Source: Atopsyche davidsoni
Lineage: Eukaryota; Arthropoda; Insecta; Trichoptera; Hydrobiosidae
Length of the DNA: 64,000 bases
Reading direction: 5' to 3'
NCBI GenBank assembly: GCA_022113835.1
Contig: JAILWY010000021.1
Location: 8,928,001-8,992,000, forward strand
Within the stretch, counting starts at the first letter, position 1; the number at the start of each line of letters is the position of its first letter. Below, piece by piece: positions 1 through 12,774 of this stretch. The translations under genes and the position numbers were made by a program. The notes beneath the pieces are model-generated. The model saw nothing but the letters and a program-made list of their open reading frames with translations, did not search any database and was not told the origin of the DNA.

Positions 1-360
1 ATAACATTTTATTGTTAACTTAAATTTTTTTTATCGTGGTAGCACAGCGGCGGGCACTAGTAAAACGGTTGGTGGGTGCCATGGTGCCCGAGGGCATAGA
101 TAAATACGATAAAAATATTACTTAAAGAATCGAAATATACAACATAGTCCTTAAATGCAATCACAGAAAACGTTAACGTTGGTTTCAGTGTGTTTTGTGA
201 ATTCAAACTATTTTAATCGTAATTATGATTAAAATTATACTTACACAAACATTTGATTGATTTTCAAAACTTTTGATTCATTTAAGTTAAGATGAATCCA
301 AGATGAGCTTCGTTGTTTTATGATAAAAGCGAGTTATCAAATCTTTGTAGGTTTATAAAG

Positions 361-501
361 ATGACTAAGTACTACAGCGAGCTGCAACAAGAAGGAAGTG
401 ACGACAAAGATAAGCCAGATCCAGGCTGTAGGCCGACACCTCGCTGCGAGCCAGCCGATCCTTTTACGATGTTTCTCACTAACACGGATAGTCCATTATA
501 A
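361..501 (+). CDS. Short open frame, possible small exon, unrecognised
   Basis: A 46-codon frame begins at an ATG with A at -3 and ends with TAA. Its composition is unlike the surrounding AT-rich DNA: it has an acidic/charged stretch (EGSDDKDKPDP), then a Pro/Cys-rich stretch (CRPTPRCEPADP). It lies beside a GC-rich block (600-700). I recognise no family. It may be a small protein, part of an exon of a gene lying mostly to the left of the window, or chance. Confidence 0.2.
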   Translation: MTKYYSELQQEGSDDKDKPDPGCRPTPRCEPADPFTMFLTNTDSPL

Positions 502-991
502 GTTCGGCAAGCGGACGCCGGCAACTTTGAGGTGTGAATCAGTTTGTAATAAAGTATAGCGCAGAATGAAGCCAGGCGTGTTGGGTTAAAACTGTGCTAA
601 GTTAAAGCTCAAACGCGATTAAAATAACCCCCGCCCGGGGTCGCGTCGTGAGGGATGGCCCTTCGGGGAAGTCCCGCCCGAGCGAGACTACAGCTGTAAG
701 GCTCCGAGGGAATCTTCAAACAAAATTACCAAATTAAGCGTCTTGGGGATTTCAGCTTGTTCGCGTAGATTTTTGAAAAGATTTTCTTCCTGCAGCTTTT
801 GAATTTAGTTTTACTCTTTTATGACTTAGATTTTTAAGCACTGCTGTTTTTTTCAGTGATACAAACAGCTGTTTTTAAATGCGTACAAACTAATAGCCAC
901 CATTTTTAATACTTAGAAAACACTCACAGAAGGCGTGTATGTAACATTGAGATAATAGTTTTTTTTCTATTTTCACTTCTCTCAATTCTAG
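502..991. other. Non-coding, with a GC-rich block at 625-710
   Basis: The first part is GC-rich with CpG and a small hairpin (CTTC-GGG-GAAG near 661-671); the second part is T-rich and ends in a polypyrimidine tract before the AG at 990-991. I see no gene. Confidence 0.4.
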
Positions 992-1068
992 GAGCATTTA
1001 CCCCGGACAGAAACGAGGAGTATAAATCTCAAGCAGCTGAACACTACAAAAAACAAATCAATCAATAA
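992..1068 (+). CDS. Candidate terminal exon A of a plus-strand gene
   Basis: A T/C-rich tract ending in TCTAG (AG at 990-991) is followed by two bases GA and 24 codons ending in TAA. The peptide is hydrophilic and protein-like (AFTPDRNEEY then KSQAAEHYKKQINQ). The first two bases complete a codon from an upstream exon (GGA, AGA or CGA), so the exon has entry phase 1. The candidate exon at 5541-5620 has the same entry phase and also opens with GA, so the two could be alternative 3' ends of one gene whose body lies left of the window. Protein unidentified; chance is not excluded. Confidence 0.3.
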
Positions 1069-1701
1069 TGCAATCACTATTGTTAGTATCATTATTTACA
1101 GATATTTTCAAAACTTGGTTTAAATATTAAAAAAAGAAATCAAATTAAAGCGCAAGTTATTTCCAGAACCAAAATACAGTCTACATGTTTATTCCAACGT
1201 CTATTTATACAAAAAAGTTAAAGGCATTGAAAATCTTCAGGCCGATGGCTTATTGTAGGTGAATTCTATTGCTCATTGTTCGCCTAATAAGAAAATGCAA
1301 AAAGAGGATTCGGCAGAGCAGGACCGGCGAAGGAGGAAGCCCGGCGCGGTGCAAGCCTCCGACTTAAGATGTTTTCTATAATGACTGTCATCTGATGCGA
1401 GGTCGCCTTGTACTCAGCTCGAATTAGCCGGAGTCTCGGATCCAGCACAGAGAGCAGCTCTCCGAATCACGACGAAGTGGTTTGTAAACTTGCAAAAACG
1501 AATTTATTTTTATATTAATTTTTAATATTTTTTGTGTTGTTCCAACTTTTTGTATATGACGTTTCATCTTTTGCCTATTTGCTATTTAGGCATTTTTAGG
1601 TCGTGTCTTTGTCTGAAAATGCCAATTCAGCGTGTTGAAATAACTAGTAGCTTCAATAAATAAATCATTTAATAACACTAAAAACAATTTTAAAAAAATA
1701 T

Positions 1702-1729
1702 GGGATTCCACCGAATACTTTCTTTCAAG
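1702..1729 (-). repeat. R1 dispersed repeat, short fragment
   Basis: The minus strand reads AAAGTATTCGGTGGAATCCC, a diverged version of the GAGAGTACTTGGTGGAATTC core found at 2275, 21105, 41139, 41844 and 44384. Confidence 0.5.
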
Positions 1730-2274
1730 TATATAAAATATATTATTGAGTTATTTCAAAATTAAATTTTACTTCAAGGGACCTCGTATTGACAAATATT
1801 CTCTTATTCGGCTGATTCTTGAATATAAACCAAGTATCATCGTTTTTCTTTGTTCATAATTGGCTTAAATTACAACGAAGCATTAATAAACTTTTTTCCA
1901 AGTGAAAACGATACTTTGATCAATATTATTGTTATGGTTTTGGAGTAATTCGAATCCACAAGATACACAAATGTTTTTTTTACCTAGGTTTACAAACATT
2001 TAATTTAAACCGTTAAAAATCACATCAAACGATCGTTTGTTTGAAGATGCGTTTCGAAGTATCAAATATCGCTAACTACAAACCAAAATGGGTGAACAAA
2101 AAAATACAGCTATTTTAATTGAGGTTTTCGCATTTAATAATCGTATCGGAATAAAATTAAACACGTGCTTGTGTGCAATAAATTTGACACGTGGAAAATA
2201 TATACAAGTTTTGCTAGGCCCTTATTAATACACATGTTGCATTTCAACGCTTCACTAAAATTACTTCAGGGATT

Positions 2275-2404
2275 CAATATTTTTGACAGAGAGTACTTGG
2301 TGGAATTCCATTTTAACATTTTTGAGTAAAATACTTGAGTCATTTTCCACATGTTTCCAAACGAACATATTGAAAATCACTCAAGTATTTTACTCAAAAA
2401 TATT
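2275..2404 (+). repeat. R1 dispersed repeat with 22-bp perfect hairpin
   Basis: This is the most complete R1 copy without an insert. It starts with CAATATTTTTGACAGAGAG followed by TACTTGGTGGAATTCCATTT. The arms 2318-2339 and 2380-2401 are perfect 22-bp inverted repeats around a 40-bp spacer. Related copies lie at 1702, 21105, 41139, 41844 and 44384. The 41-kb and 44-kb copies contain a hammerhead-like remnant in the middle, so this copy may be a deletion derivative. Confidence 0.7.
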
Positions 2405-5400
2405 AAAATTACTTCACTCAATTTATTCTATCAACCCAAACGTTTGAACATAAGAAAATAAGTCCATATTTGTAAATATGGAGAATGACGAATTCGATAT
2501 GAATGATCGATTCGCAGTATCTGCACCACAAGCCGTATGGTTCTGGTGTTTTGATTTCGATGATAATTTTTTCAGTGAACGTTTTAAATACAAGTGAACA
2601 GATAACGAGATGTCGAGAAATGCCAGTAGGCGCGAAGAGTAAATTTATTACAATTACGCGGCTGCAAAACATAAAAACAAAACCGTAAAAACACAACCTC
2701 TAAACCGAACGACGTTTATAAACTCGTTACAAACTCCCAAGTTAAACGATTTAACTCTCCAGGTTGAAAATCATCTTTCTGAGGTAATATCTCAACGAGA
2801 GGAGACTTGACCTATAAATTTAACAGGAAAAATAACTGCGAGCTGAAAAGATAGCCGACCCCGGAGGGAGCTCGTCCCTCCCCCTCGACCCCTGGAGCCT
2901 CCTCCCCTCGCCCACCTGCGCTGTTCCGGCCTCCAACCTTGTTGCTTTCACCTCATTAAAATATGCTTGATATATTCAATTAAAAGCGAAAATAAAATTG
3001 GAAACGGATTTTATTCTAGAAGAATGAAATCGTAACAAGCTTCCTCGTTAACTTTTTAAGAGGTAATAAATTTTAAAAGATATCGTTTATTACGTCAGAA
3101 ACAATGCTTAAAATCCATCCTGGCATTTTAAGCAGTAAATACAGTCGTTTATTTACAAATCAAAAAGGTCCAATATATAAACAAATTTTTAAAGTGATTG
3201 TAAATACAATCGGCTTGCTAGAATATTTTCCTTTTATTAATGCACGTTGTGCGAATACTTTTAAAAAAATTTTTTTTTTCAAATGCACGCATCTCCCATT
3301 TCTGGAGCTTTTGATGTTTTTCAACATTTTTCATTTAAATGCTTTGTGTATCGGAGCAACAACTTCGCTGCTAACTGTTATTCTGTTTTTATATTATTTT
3401 GATTCATATAAAAACCTCATTTTAGACTGGAACTTTTCTCTTCTTTTATTTACAGACATATCAATTTCATCAAAGATTGTAAACAACACAATGCCAATAG
3501 CTTTAAATATAAATTTTAAGTGCATCAGATTTTTCGCGTATGGATATAGACCCACTGACAGATGAACATCTTCACTGTTTAAATTTATCTCGACATATCA
3601 ATCATTTCACATTGAAATCGACCTTTGGGAATACGACTATGCCTTTTCTGTGATTTGTTATAATATTTATCAAAATTGTAAGACCCATTGTCACTTTAGT
3701 TCAACAGGAGTCAAACATCACCAGTTTGGATTTTTGCCCAATCCACGCGTTCTTTTAAAACCATTTTTGGGTTGATTCCAACAAAATAATACTAAAATAC
3801 ATTTGGACATGTATAATACGCGTTTAGTAATTTTTTTATAAATATACAACAAAGTTATAACAAAAAAATATACATTATTTACTCCATATAATAAAATATG
3901 AGTTGAGGGTCAATGTGATATGCACAGACCCTGTGTGACCTCTGACTTGGCGGGACACCGTCGTGTGAAACATTTTATGTCCCGAGAGAGATCATTTCAG
4001 CATTCACATACAATCCATGCCAAGAGATGTTATTCTCATATCTTACTGTAGCCTGAAATAAAAAAACCTCACAGTAAAATATTATCATTTATTTCTCTTG
4101 TATATTACATCAAAAATCCGCGAGATTTTTAATACGTGTAAATTTTATTATTATACTTGATTTCTCAACTCGTAATTATATTTTAAATCTCAATGAATCT
4201 GAGAACACAAAAACATTACTAGATTATTTTAAATACAAATTTGCTTTTTGTGTGCTTATATTTAAAAACAAATTTCCTAGAAGGCGTTCATAAATTACTG
4301 AAGATAAAACAAATTTAGCCCTGACCTTACGTTTCAAAAATCCAATGATTGCCAACACAGACTGGCCCGAGGCTCATCAGTCCTAAACTCTGATGATATT
4401 CCTCTGGAGTCTGGAAGCAAAGTGTGATTTTTTTTATTAAAATTGGATATCTAAATTCAGGATCCAATATCAACGCATCAGATGAAGTAAATTTCTCTAC
4501 TATATATATTCTAGTCGTTAAATTAAGTGGATTTTATTAAACCGGTAGAATTGAAGTGTACCGTATGACAGTTTGACTGTATAAGTTGACTATGTTTTAA
4601 TACAATGTATATGAATATTATTGTAAAGATAAATTTTTAATTAAGTGAGGTTTGCAAGAAAATCAATAAACGTTACAGAATATTTTTTTAATAAAAAGTT
4701 GCCATCGTATATTAGGTGATTTATTTTTATCATCCCGAAGGTTTTCGCTCGAAAATCATACAAAGCGAAATAATGTAAAAGAACTTTCATCCAGCGTCAA
4801 GTTTTTAATTGAATAGCCAGCTCTGACTTTTTCTTTGTTTCATGGAGTTTAAGTTTACTAATAAAATATGTACGGCTCTGCAGCCATTTTTACGATTATT
4901 AAGTGTAAAATTTAAAAAAATACAAGGAGAACACCTTTTTTTACAAGTCTTCCTAGAGACCCGCTTTTTCATGACTATGAAATAAAATTTTATATGAAGG
5001 CTACACTGCCCCAGAAGAAAAACTTTTTCATAAGAATTTCCATAAGGTATCCGGCGTACTCACGCAAGAATTTTAAATTAAACATTATAAGAAAATAAAA
5101 ATATTTTCTACAAAAATAGCGATCAATAACAAGTTCCTACAAATGACATTTTCAACGGAATCAAAATAATTATATGCTAGATTTTTATTATTTATTCACA
5201 ATCTTATAAAGTATAATTAATGCTAGTTTTTTTAAATAGCCTATGATTTAAAACCTAGCATTTAAAGCCTATGATTTATATTTTTCTTAATAATAACTGA
5301 TAATATTGGGTTGTATTATTTTGTATTGCTTTACAGATCCAGAAAATAATACAAATATAAAGTAGATACTTACATTTTAATGTGCTTTATTTTGGTAATA

Positions 5401-5540
5401 TGTAACGAATCATACTCAACTTTTGGACCGCATACCATTAAAAAAGACTAATTTTTTTACAGTCAAATTTATTTATATTTCTTGAATACTTTGTATTGAA
5501 TTTTGTACTTTATTCATGAAATTTCTTTTTTCTCTTTCAG

Positions 5541-5620
5541 GAAACAAGCGTGATATGAATTGCCTCAGCCGGCACTCGCTCGCGTCAGTAATCCAAAAGC
5601 AAGACGTAAACATCCACTGA
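5541..5620 (+). CDS. Candidate terminal exon B of a plus-strand gene
   Basis: A strong acceptor (TTTTTTCTCTTTCAG, AG at 5539-5540) is followed by GA plus 25 codons ending in TGA. The peptide begins NKRDMNCLSRHS, continues LASVIQKQDVNIH and looks protein-like. Local GC content rises exactly over the exon. The entry phase matches exon A at 992-1068, so they may be mutually exclusive last exons. I cannot name the protein. Confidence 0.35.
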
Positions 5621-8600
5621 TAGTCCCAAGAGGGTTTTTATTAATTAGCGAATTCTGGCTAACCGGAAGGAAGAGAATACAGAGTTTTATTTAAAGTTAA
5701 AACTTAAATTCAATATTAAAACAATTTTTAACAGAAATATCACGGCTATATCTCTTTTACTATATCTTGATAATATAAAAAAAAATAGCTTCATATACGC
5801 GAATAAAAATAGATTACTGATTATTTGTTCATTAAAACATTGAATATAAATTTGTATGATTTAATCCCCATATGTCTAGAGCAGTCATCTACTGACTGCA
5901 TTTTTGCAGCTTTATCGTTTCTCTTTATGCCAAGGCCGAGCAATCGTCAACTTATGCAAATTTAATCATAAAAATAAAAAAAAAGCAACAGCTCCACGAC
6001 AACAGGTGAAATATGACTGGATGGTAATTTCGCTTCTTAACTGGTGTAATACCGTAATGTATGCAGCCCATTGTGTTTTTGTGCAAATTGTTTTATGAGA
6101 ATGGTTCGCAATTAAAGCACCCGGGGTTAAATAGACCCGGAATATTTAATTCCCCGTTAAAAATACATTCATAAGTCAGTGGCGCGGTGGCTTTATTTTT
6201 CTTGTTCTGAATCGGATTACGCGGCACCGTCCGCCAGTTTCAGCTAAGTGAGCGCCATTTTATCTTCGTGTTTATTGAAATTTAAATTTCAATGCTTGTT
6301 TACACAAATACTTTGAATCTATAAAGTTAACTCGTCAAATAGCCGCTAAGCAAATTAAATAGAATGAATTATTGAATACAACTTACGTTACGTTAGCGTG
6401 AAAGCTATGGAAACATAAGTAACACAAAAGCTTTTCAGAACGATATTTTTCAGTTTCATAAAGCTTGTTTTATAAATATTTGTAAATTTATATAAATTAT
6501 TTTTTTTAATATGTCCATGCCTACATATTTTAATAAAGTTTTTAGTTCCTCCTGAAAAATACTGCACCCTCGGCGTACTCCCCATCGAGAGGAATTCAAA
6601 ACGCTAGCAGGGGAGAGTAGACAAGTTTGACACCTAAGGCAAAAGTAAAACAATTTTACAAGTCGTTAGCGTGCTCGTTATGAGAGCCGGCAGGCCTGTC
6701 AGACGTTCTTTGCTTGTCCAACTAATGTCTCTTGAAATATTACCTATTGTCCCTTATGCACTCGCCGTGTACGGATCCACGCCACTCTCCCTCAAGCGGA
6801 CGATACACAGGGTGATTCGCGCTACAATAACAATAATAATTACCTATTGCTTAATTTTGAGAATGACTTGACATAATATTACGACATACAATCAATATTT
6901 ATCTTGTTACTATATATAAATATTCAATTGCCAATTCATTCGTTTAATCCAATAATTCTAAAGCGTATTTTTTCATCGAAGAGTTTTTTGGCGTCTCTTT
7001 TAGAATTCAATTTATTTTAGTAAATAATTACTGTAATTATATGTGTTTCTCTTAAATAACTCTATTATATAGATATAAGGAACTGGTTTTATTTAGAGGA
7101 TACAAAATTTATTTAATTACAGTGAGAGCTTTTTCGTTCAATGAAAGCATCATACAACTCCATCAATGCCAAATTTTGACGATGTCTCTAAAAGAGAAAG
7201 AGCTCTCTTTTAAAATTAAATTAAATGATAAATAGTACAGCCTTAATACGACCCTTGTTCCGTTCATAAGAATAGATTAATTAAAATAAGATAACGCATT
7301 TTCACAATTATATGGAATACTTTTATAGAGAGTTGTAAGTAGTAATATGCCAAATCTCTACAGTATTTCCACTATAAGACTATTTATTTTCCCAAAACTG
7401 GGGGAGAGCGCAATAGGGGGATAATTTCTGCACAAAAAGTCCTTAGCAAATCGAAGTATGTAATTTATTCGCCCCGTGTCTTACAAACATCAATCAACCT
7501 ACAGTATTCGATTTTCATGTTGTAACAAGCAATCGTGCCTTGCATCCTTGTGATGTTTACAATTTAAATTCAAGTGAAATTAATTGATTAGTTCATCTCT
7601 TGTAACACGTACACTCCTGACAAGCACAAATTATTTTTTGGTTAAATATCATAACTTTTATATTATTTTATCTATATCTTCTAATAATAATCCTGGTCCC
7701 GGCCACTGACAAGTAAATGCGCCAGCAGTCCCACTTCAACTCTCCGAATCTCTTGTTTATTTTGCTCAGAGCACCGTAGTCCTCCGTTAACTATCTAGTC
7801 ATTTCATATTCGGTCTACCCACATCTCTTTAATACTGAAGATACCTAATAAGATAAGACAAGATACTCCTTCAACAATTTCCGTAACGATGTATCCCAAA
7901 CCAAAGCATACAACCGCCCCCTATTAGATTCAAGCCACCGTATCTATATGACTTTACTAATGCTATTTAAGTATCAAATTAATAAATCGCCTATGAATAA
8001 ATATATAATTCCAAATTATTGTTACATAAATAGTGGAATAAATAGAATTTCGTAGATTCACAATTAATTTTATTATTATTTTACTTTTTGTTATGCTTTT
8101 CGTTGCGTAGAAAACAAACTGGAAAACCATTTCAAGAAGGTTGTACGACAAAGTCCACGCACGTTCTACGACCTTATTCCAGACACTGGACAAACCTTTT
8201 ACGAGGTAAATCAGTGGCGTACGTGCCCGTCTCCCATTAACTATGTATTCACCCTGTTATTTTTTTATCTTTATTTTTAAAAGATATTTCATGTAAAAAA
8301 TAATAATTCTAAACTGTGTTACTTATAAACGGGTTTGAATCCGTATCCTCTGTTTGGGGGTTTAATAAAAAAAGAAAGCATGAAAATGTTGACACTTTTA
8401 AAAACTTTGCAGACTCTAGATCTTCGTATCGGAAAATGATTAGCTTTAAGTATTTTGTTGCCACTCGAATCATCCTGTATATCCAAAACAACATCGGCTA
8501 CTAATTTAGTGGACAGTTACAAATGGTCCTTTTTTATTTAATATTAATTCCGCGGTCGGTAATCTTGTCTTTTTGTAGCGCTACAAGACAGTGCACAAAG

Positions 8601-8800
8601 GAAATGGTCTCTGATAAAGCTTGTTAAAAGGACAAAATGGAAATGTATACTTATTCATAAACCAGTACAATGTGTCCCCGCGTCAGCCAGGATGGATGAG
8701 AGCCGCGCTCCGCGTAATGGCGAGGACAGACTGAAAATCCTGCAATAGCACATAAAGAATTTAATCATTTTCACTAACACGATTCAAAACATTCCCCTAA
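5621..8800. other. Non-coding, nothing recognised
   Basis: AT-rich DNA with short moderately GC-rich patches (6120-6260, 6560-6830). The open frames here have no protein-like composition and no coherent splice signals. Confidence 0.5.
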
Positions 8801-8811
8801 CAAATTATTCA

Positions 8812-8827
8812 CACACACACACACATG

Positions 8828-8857
<30 letters not shown>
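8812..8857. repeat. CA/TA microsatellite
   Basis: About eight CA/AC units are followed, after ATG, by about thirteen TA units. It immediately precedes a mariner-type terminal sequence (AAGGTGTCCAAAGAGAGC). Confidence 0.9.
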
Positions 8858-8859
<2 letters not shown>

Positions 8860-9220
8860 AGGTGTCCAAAGAGAGCATCGGGTATTTGTTAGTTCAGTAG
8901 AATAAAAACTACGAGTAATCAAGTATTTCTTTTATTGTTGATTATAAGAATGCAAAATGTAAAATTATTTCAAAAAGGTGATGTTATCCAAATAGTGACC
9001 GTTACGCTGCCGGGACTCTAATCTTCTAATCTGGAACGAAGATTGCGGATAACACGCTAACAGGGTGTCCAAAAAGGGTATCGGGTATTTGTTTTAGCGT
9101 TAAAGTTGATACGAAGCGGTTGAAGGACGTGAGAAGGAAATCGTGGAGTCCGCCATTTTGTGGAGTTTTAGTCGCTATGAAGCAGTACCTGGGGACGCAT
9201 CGCGCTTTTTGGACACCCTG
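8858..9220. mobile_element. Mariner-type MITE (9061-9220) with a related end at 8858
   Basis: Positions 9061-9220 form a 160-bp element with perfect 16-bp terminal inverted repeats CAGGGTGTCCAAAAAG / CTTTTTGGACACCCTG. The right flank starts with TA; the left flank is AA, so the TA duplication is imperfect. A second left end (GGTGTCCAAAGAGAGCATCG) lies 200 bp upstream in the same orientation, with the shared ATCGGGTATTTGTT segment. This suggests two overlapping or tandem copies. There is no transposase. The assignment to the Tc1/mariner group rests on the terminus type and is inferred. Confidence 0.7.
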
Positions 9221-12200
9221 TATATATATTTACTTGTGATTATAGGTGATGATAATTTCTATCTTTTTTTCACTCACTACTTTCATTTCGTAACAAAAAC
9301 CTTATTAAAATCAAACAATCTTCATGTAACGAGATTTGGATCTTTATTAGTAAATTATGTATCTTTTTTTGTGATAGTTACAAATATCGTTAAAAGTTTA
9401 CATGAATTCATATTTTCAACACAAGAGAAGCCTTAAAAATGTTCATTTTATTTTGTAATACATTAGATGTAATTATTAATTTTTATAAATGTATTTTGTG
9501 ATTTGAAATGTGTGTATTGCTGAATATGTTTAAAAAAAACTCAATTTTATTGTAGCCAGGTGTAAAATTTTGCATTTTCCCGATTAAGCGAAATCTATCA
9601 CAAAATTGAGAATTTCAAAGCAGACATATTAACTAAATACTTTTAAAGTGTTTTTATCCGATTCTCTAACATCGCCAGGAATAAAGCGTTTCGTGAAACA
9701 GGTACGTATAGAAATCTATCAAAAAAGAAGATTGGATTCCGGAACAAATATATTTTTGTTCTGTTGTTATGAAAAGGTATGTTTTTGTACCGAAATGGAC
9801 AAAAACAATTTGAGAATCGGCGGACGAATATTTTTTTCCAGAACTTTCGATCTACACTCCGGATCGCCAGAGATTTATTTCTGAAATTATTTTTTTTTCT
9901 CTCAGGATCCTTTAATAAAATAAAATTATTATATTTATTTCTATATTACCAATAAAATTCCAAATACAATTAAATGGTGCGAAAATACAAGTAAATTGGC
10001 AGGAATCCTGTTATTTTCAGCACAGCTTTTAGCTAAATCAGATCCAAATTGTTATTGGCTAATCTGGCGTTTTCTATTAAACCATATTTATCAAATTATG
10101 GCACGTGTAATAGTTCACATCACAGAAATTGAATATGTTGAATAAAAAAATTTACATCGCCTCAAGTTTAAAATGAAAAAAAATATCTCATATAGATTTT
10201 TTGTGATTTTTGTATATACAATTATACAAATGACGGAGACGTGACCAGTTGTATACTTCTGGAACCGTCTTAATGCTTCTAACATAAGACTCGTCTGCAG
10301 TGTTTCCGCTTGTGCCTCCTCGCTCTTCAGTCTAATTTATACTAAGCAAAGTAAACGGTGGGGCAGCTAGAGTAAATGGTGACTCTCTTTCACTCCAACT
10401 CCACTAATATAAACGTTTTATGTTAACTTTATACTGCCAACAAGAGTGAGAGTGTAATATATACAACGCATAAAATAATAGAGGGTACAACTTATATTTT
10501 ACACATTTTTAATGATTTTTGTAGTTTGTGAGATTTAACTGGACAGAAGATGAAGTTTGTAAAATATAAGTTGTTTTTTTTTTTTTTGTTTATGAATATA
10601 ATTAGCATACTCATTAATGAAACTATATTATGTCCCCAGCAAGTATCGCGATAATTCAGCTGAAGCTGGGAGTTGCTTGGAGATCAGAGGCATTACGTAC
10701 ATAACCGAGTATTAATCTACTTTACAGAAGTCTCGCGAGGGCGCATACAAAGGCGGTAAGATGCAGCCGATCCTCAAAGCCGCTTTGTTGCTTTGAGTCT
10801 CCCGGCCAATAATCTCGATAGACTCGGAGTTATCTCGGAAAAGTAAACAGGATTTACAATAATTGCTGCGGGCACTCGCTCCGATGAGTTCCGTGTGAAA
10901 CTTTCGATAATCATCAGCTGGCTTGTTGTGTGAACTCGCCTGAGAAAAGACGAATTCCTTCGAAGTAAACACGCATTACGACACCTTCAGAATAAAGACA
11001 TTTACTTGTTTTCTTTTAATTTTTTTGGTAACGGTGGATCGAAGTCTAATATGCATGCTTCAATGAATCTGTTTTGTTTGGATATTTGTGAAAGAATCTA
11101 AAAAAATCCCCTTTCAAGGTAGCAAATGCAATCTCGCTTCCTTGCTCAACCTTGCTCCTAAACCAGATCATATATATGTTCTTAATTAAAAACTGGCATA
11201 AGACAAATAAAACTCTCTTTTTAATAAAAATCAGAAAAAAAAACAATATATCTTAGATACACACCAATTTCTGACTACGGGAAAGATATCCAAATAATAC
11301 TAAAACTGATTTGAACAGATTAGATGCAGTTTCTTACACTGCAGATATTTGATTTTTTAGACATGCGTTTACTTGCAAATATATTTTAAAACCGCCAAAC
11401 ATCTATTTAATCAAGCAAGTAACTACTAAGGCACTAGATTTCCAATCACTGTAAATTAATTAAACTTTCCCATTAGATGGTAGCAGCAAATCCGTGCGAT
11501 CGTTTTTTAAAGAGAGTTTCTAAAACATTGCAGGAAACGTATGTGTCAAATGCTTAAACGTTTTTGCTTAAATTGATTTTCACTCATTTACAAAAATATG
11601 TACTAAAATATTTTTTATGAACACAGTTTGTATTTATAAAATAGTCCGATTTTGGACCTATTTTCGTACAAATGTTTTCGGTTTCGAATTTCATTTCATT
11701 TGATTTATCCGAACAAAATATAAAGAAGTACAAGCACATAATAATCCTCACAGAATTGAAAATCCCGCAGAATGCCTATTAAAACCAAATCTCAACGCCG
11801 CCGAGGGAACTCCACAAAACAAAGTACGAAATACGACGCGAAACAACCCAAACCGAGACTTATAAGCTTTCTTATTGAATTAGTTTAATTCAAAAAGTTC
11901 CAACAAACCGGGAGCTTTCCAAGTTCAGAACAAATATTCTCGGTCGCCGGAGCTCGGCCGCGTCCACCCGCCGGCCCTTCCATTATGCCGAGGTGGCTTT
12001 CACATGCAAAGGAATAAGGAATAACAGGTGCCAGGCCGGAGGAAACGTTTTACGTACTGAGAGCACAGCTTTCTGCCTCAAGCTCCCCGTTTATTTACTC
12101 TCCGGTTCAACGGGATGACGTCAGAGCCGGACCCGGCACTATTTAAAGCACCACGTCAATATCACTTTAAACTATTAAAAAGTTCACAATGAAAAATCAA

Positions 12201-12740
12201 TACACAGCGATGAGTCCAAAGCTGAGCTAAATAAAAAAAAAAACAATTTCATGCATTGCTTATTACCAAAATTCATTATCATTAAACTCACATCAATTAA
12301 CAAGTAATTCATTCCCACCGCTACAATTTTTATTTTTGTTACTTTACGATAGTTTATTAAAAATTATAAAAAAATTTGTATTAGTGCTGAGAATGTTATA
12401 TATGAACGTGCCCCTTCAAAGGCATATAATTAGTATACTGAGGCAGTAGCATGAATCGGAAACTTACAAAACTTGGCCGCTGTATTAGACGAAGTTTCAA
12501 ACTAATAATTTCTAAGTAAATTCCGTGTAAGAATTTTATAAAATCTATTCATTACACGTCGAAACATCAAAAACCAATAAAATATTCACGTTAATGAGAG
12601 TTACATATTCATACCTTTGTTTAGAAATAAAATGAAATATATTTATTCAAAAGTTCGCTAACGAAACACAGCTTAATAATTGTATATTTTATAAGAGAAA
12701 ATTTATAAAATGTTTGTTATTTAATCTTGTTTTATTTCAG
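9221..12740. other. Non-coding, with GC-richer islands at 10720-10975 and 11930-12150
   Basis: No supported gene. The island at 11930-12150 carries a palindromic CRE/ATF site TGACGTCA (12116-12123) and stands out from AT-rich surroundings. The island at 10720-10975 is open for 86 codons on the minus strand, but I see no start context or splice signals that make it a gene. Confidence 0.4.
12116..12123. promoter_or_regulatory. Palindromic CRE/ATF-type site
   Basis: TGACGTCA is a perfect consensus for CREB/ATF-family bZIP proteins. It lies in a GC-rich island about 40 bp upstream of a TATTTAAA sequence (12139). It could belong to an enhancer or an unrecognised promoter; a single 8-bp match carries limited weight. 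Confidence 0.3.
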
Positions 12741-12774
12741 TGTGGCCACAGTGTAATTACTGACCTTTTCCCAG
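12741..12774 (+). CDS. Candidate 34-nt micro-exon
   Basis: A strong acceptor (TTGTTTTATTTCAG, ending 12740) and a strong donor (CCAG|GTACGT, intron from 12775) bracket 34 bases. One frame is open through the exon (CGHSVITDLFP, one base over) and the other two contain stops. Both signals are close to consensus, but no partner exons are identified. Confidence 0.3.

Larger units (their letters stand above)
1069..5540. other. AT-rich non-coding stretch with two copies of repeat R1
   Basis: No convincing gene. The longest open frame (3104-3565) is AT-driven Phe/Leu/Ile-rich sequence. The interval contains R1 repeat copies at 1702-1729 and 2275-2404, and a small duplication of AGCCTATGATTTA around 5238 and 5267. 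Confidence 0.5.

Noticed and set aside
3104..3565. 153-codon open frame on the plus strand
   Set aside because: Composition is Phe/Leu/Ile/Lys-rich as expected from AT-rich DNA. There is no motif and no splice context.
4366..4420. CTGATGATATTC sequence as a further hammerhead
   Set aside because: No GAAA strand and no stem II at the right distance.
9661..9900. Open frame 9648-9884 with acceptor-like context
   Set aside because: No consistent splice sites and no protein-like conservation pattern visible.
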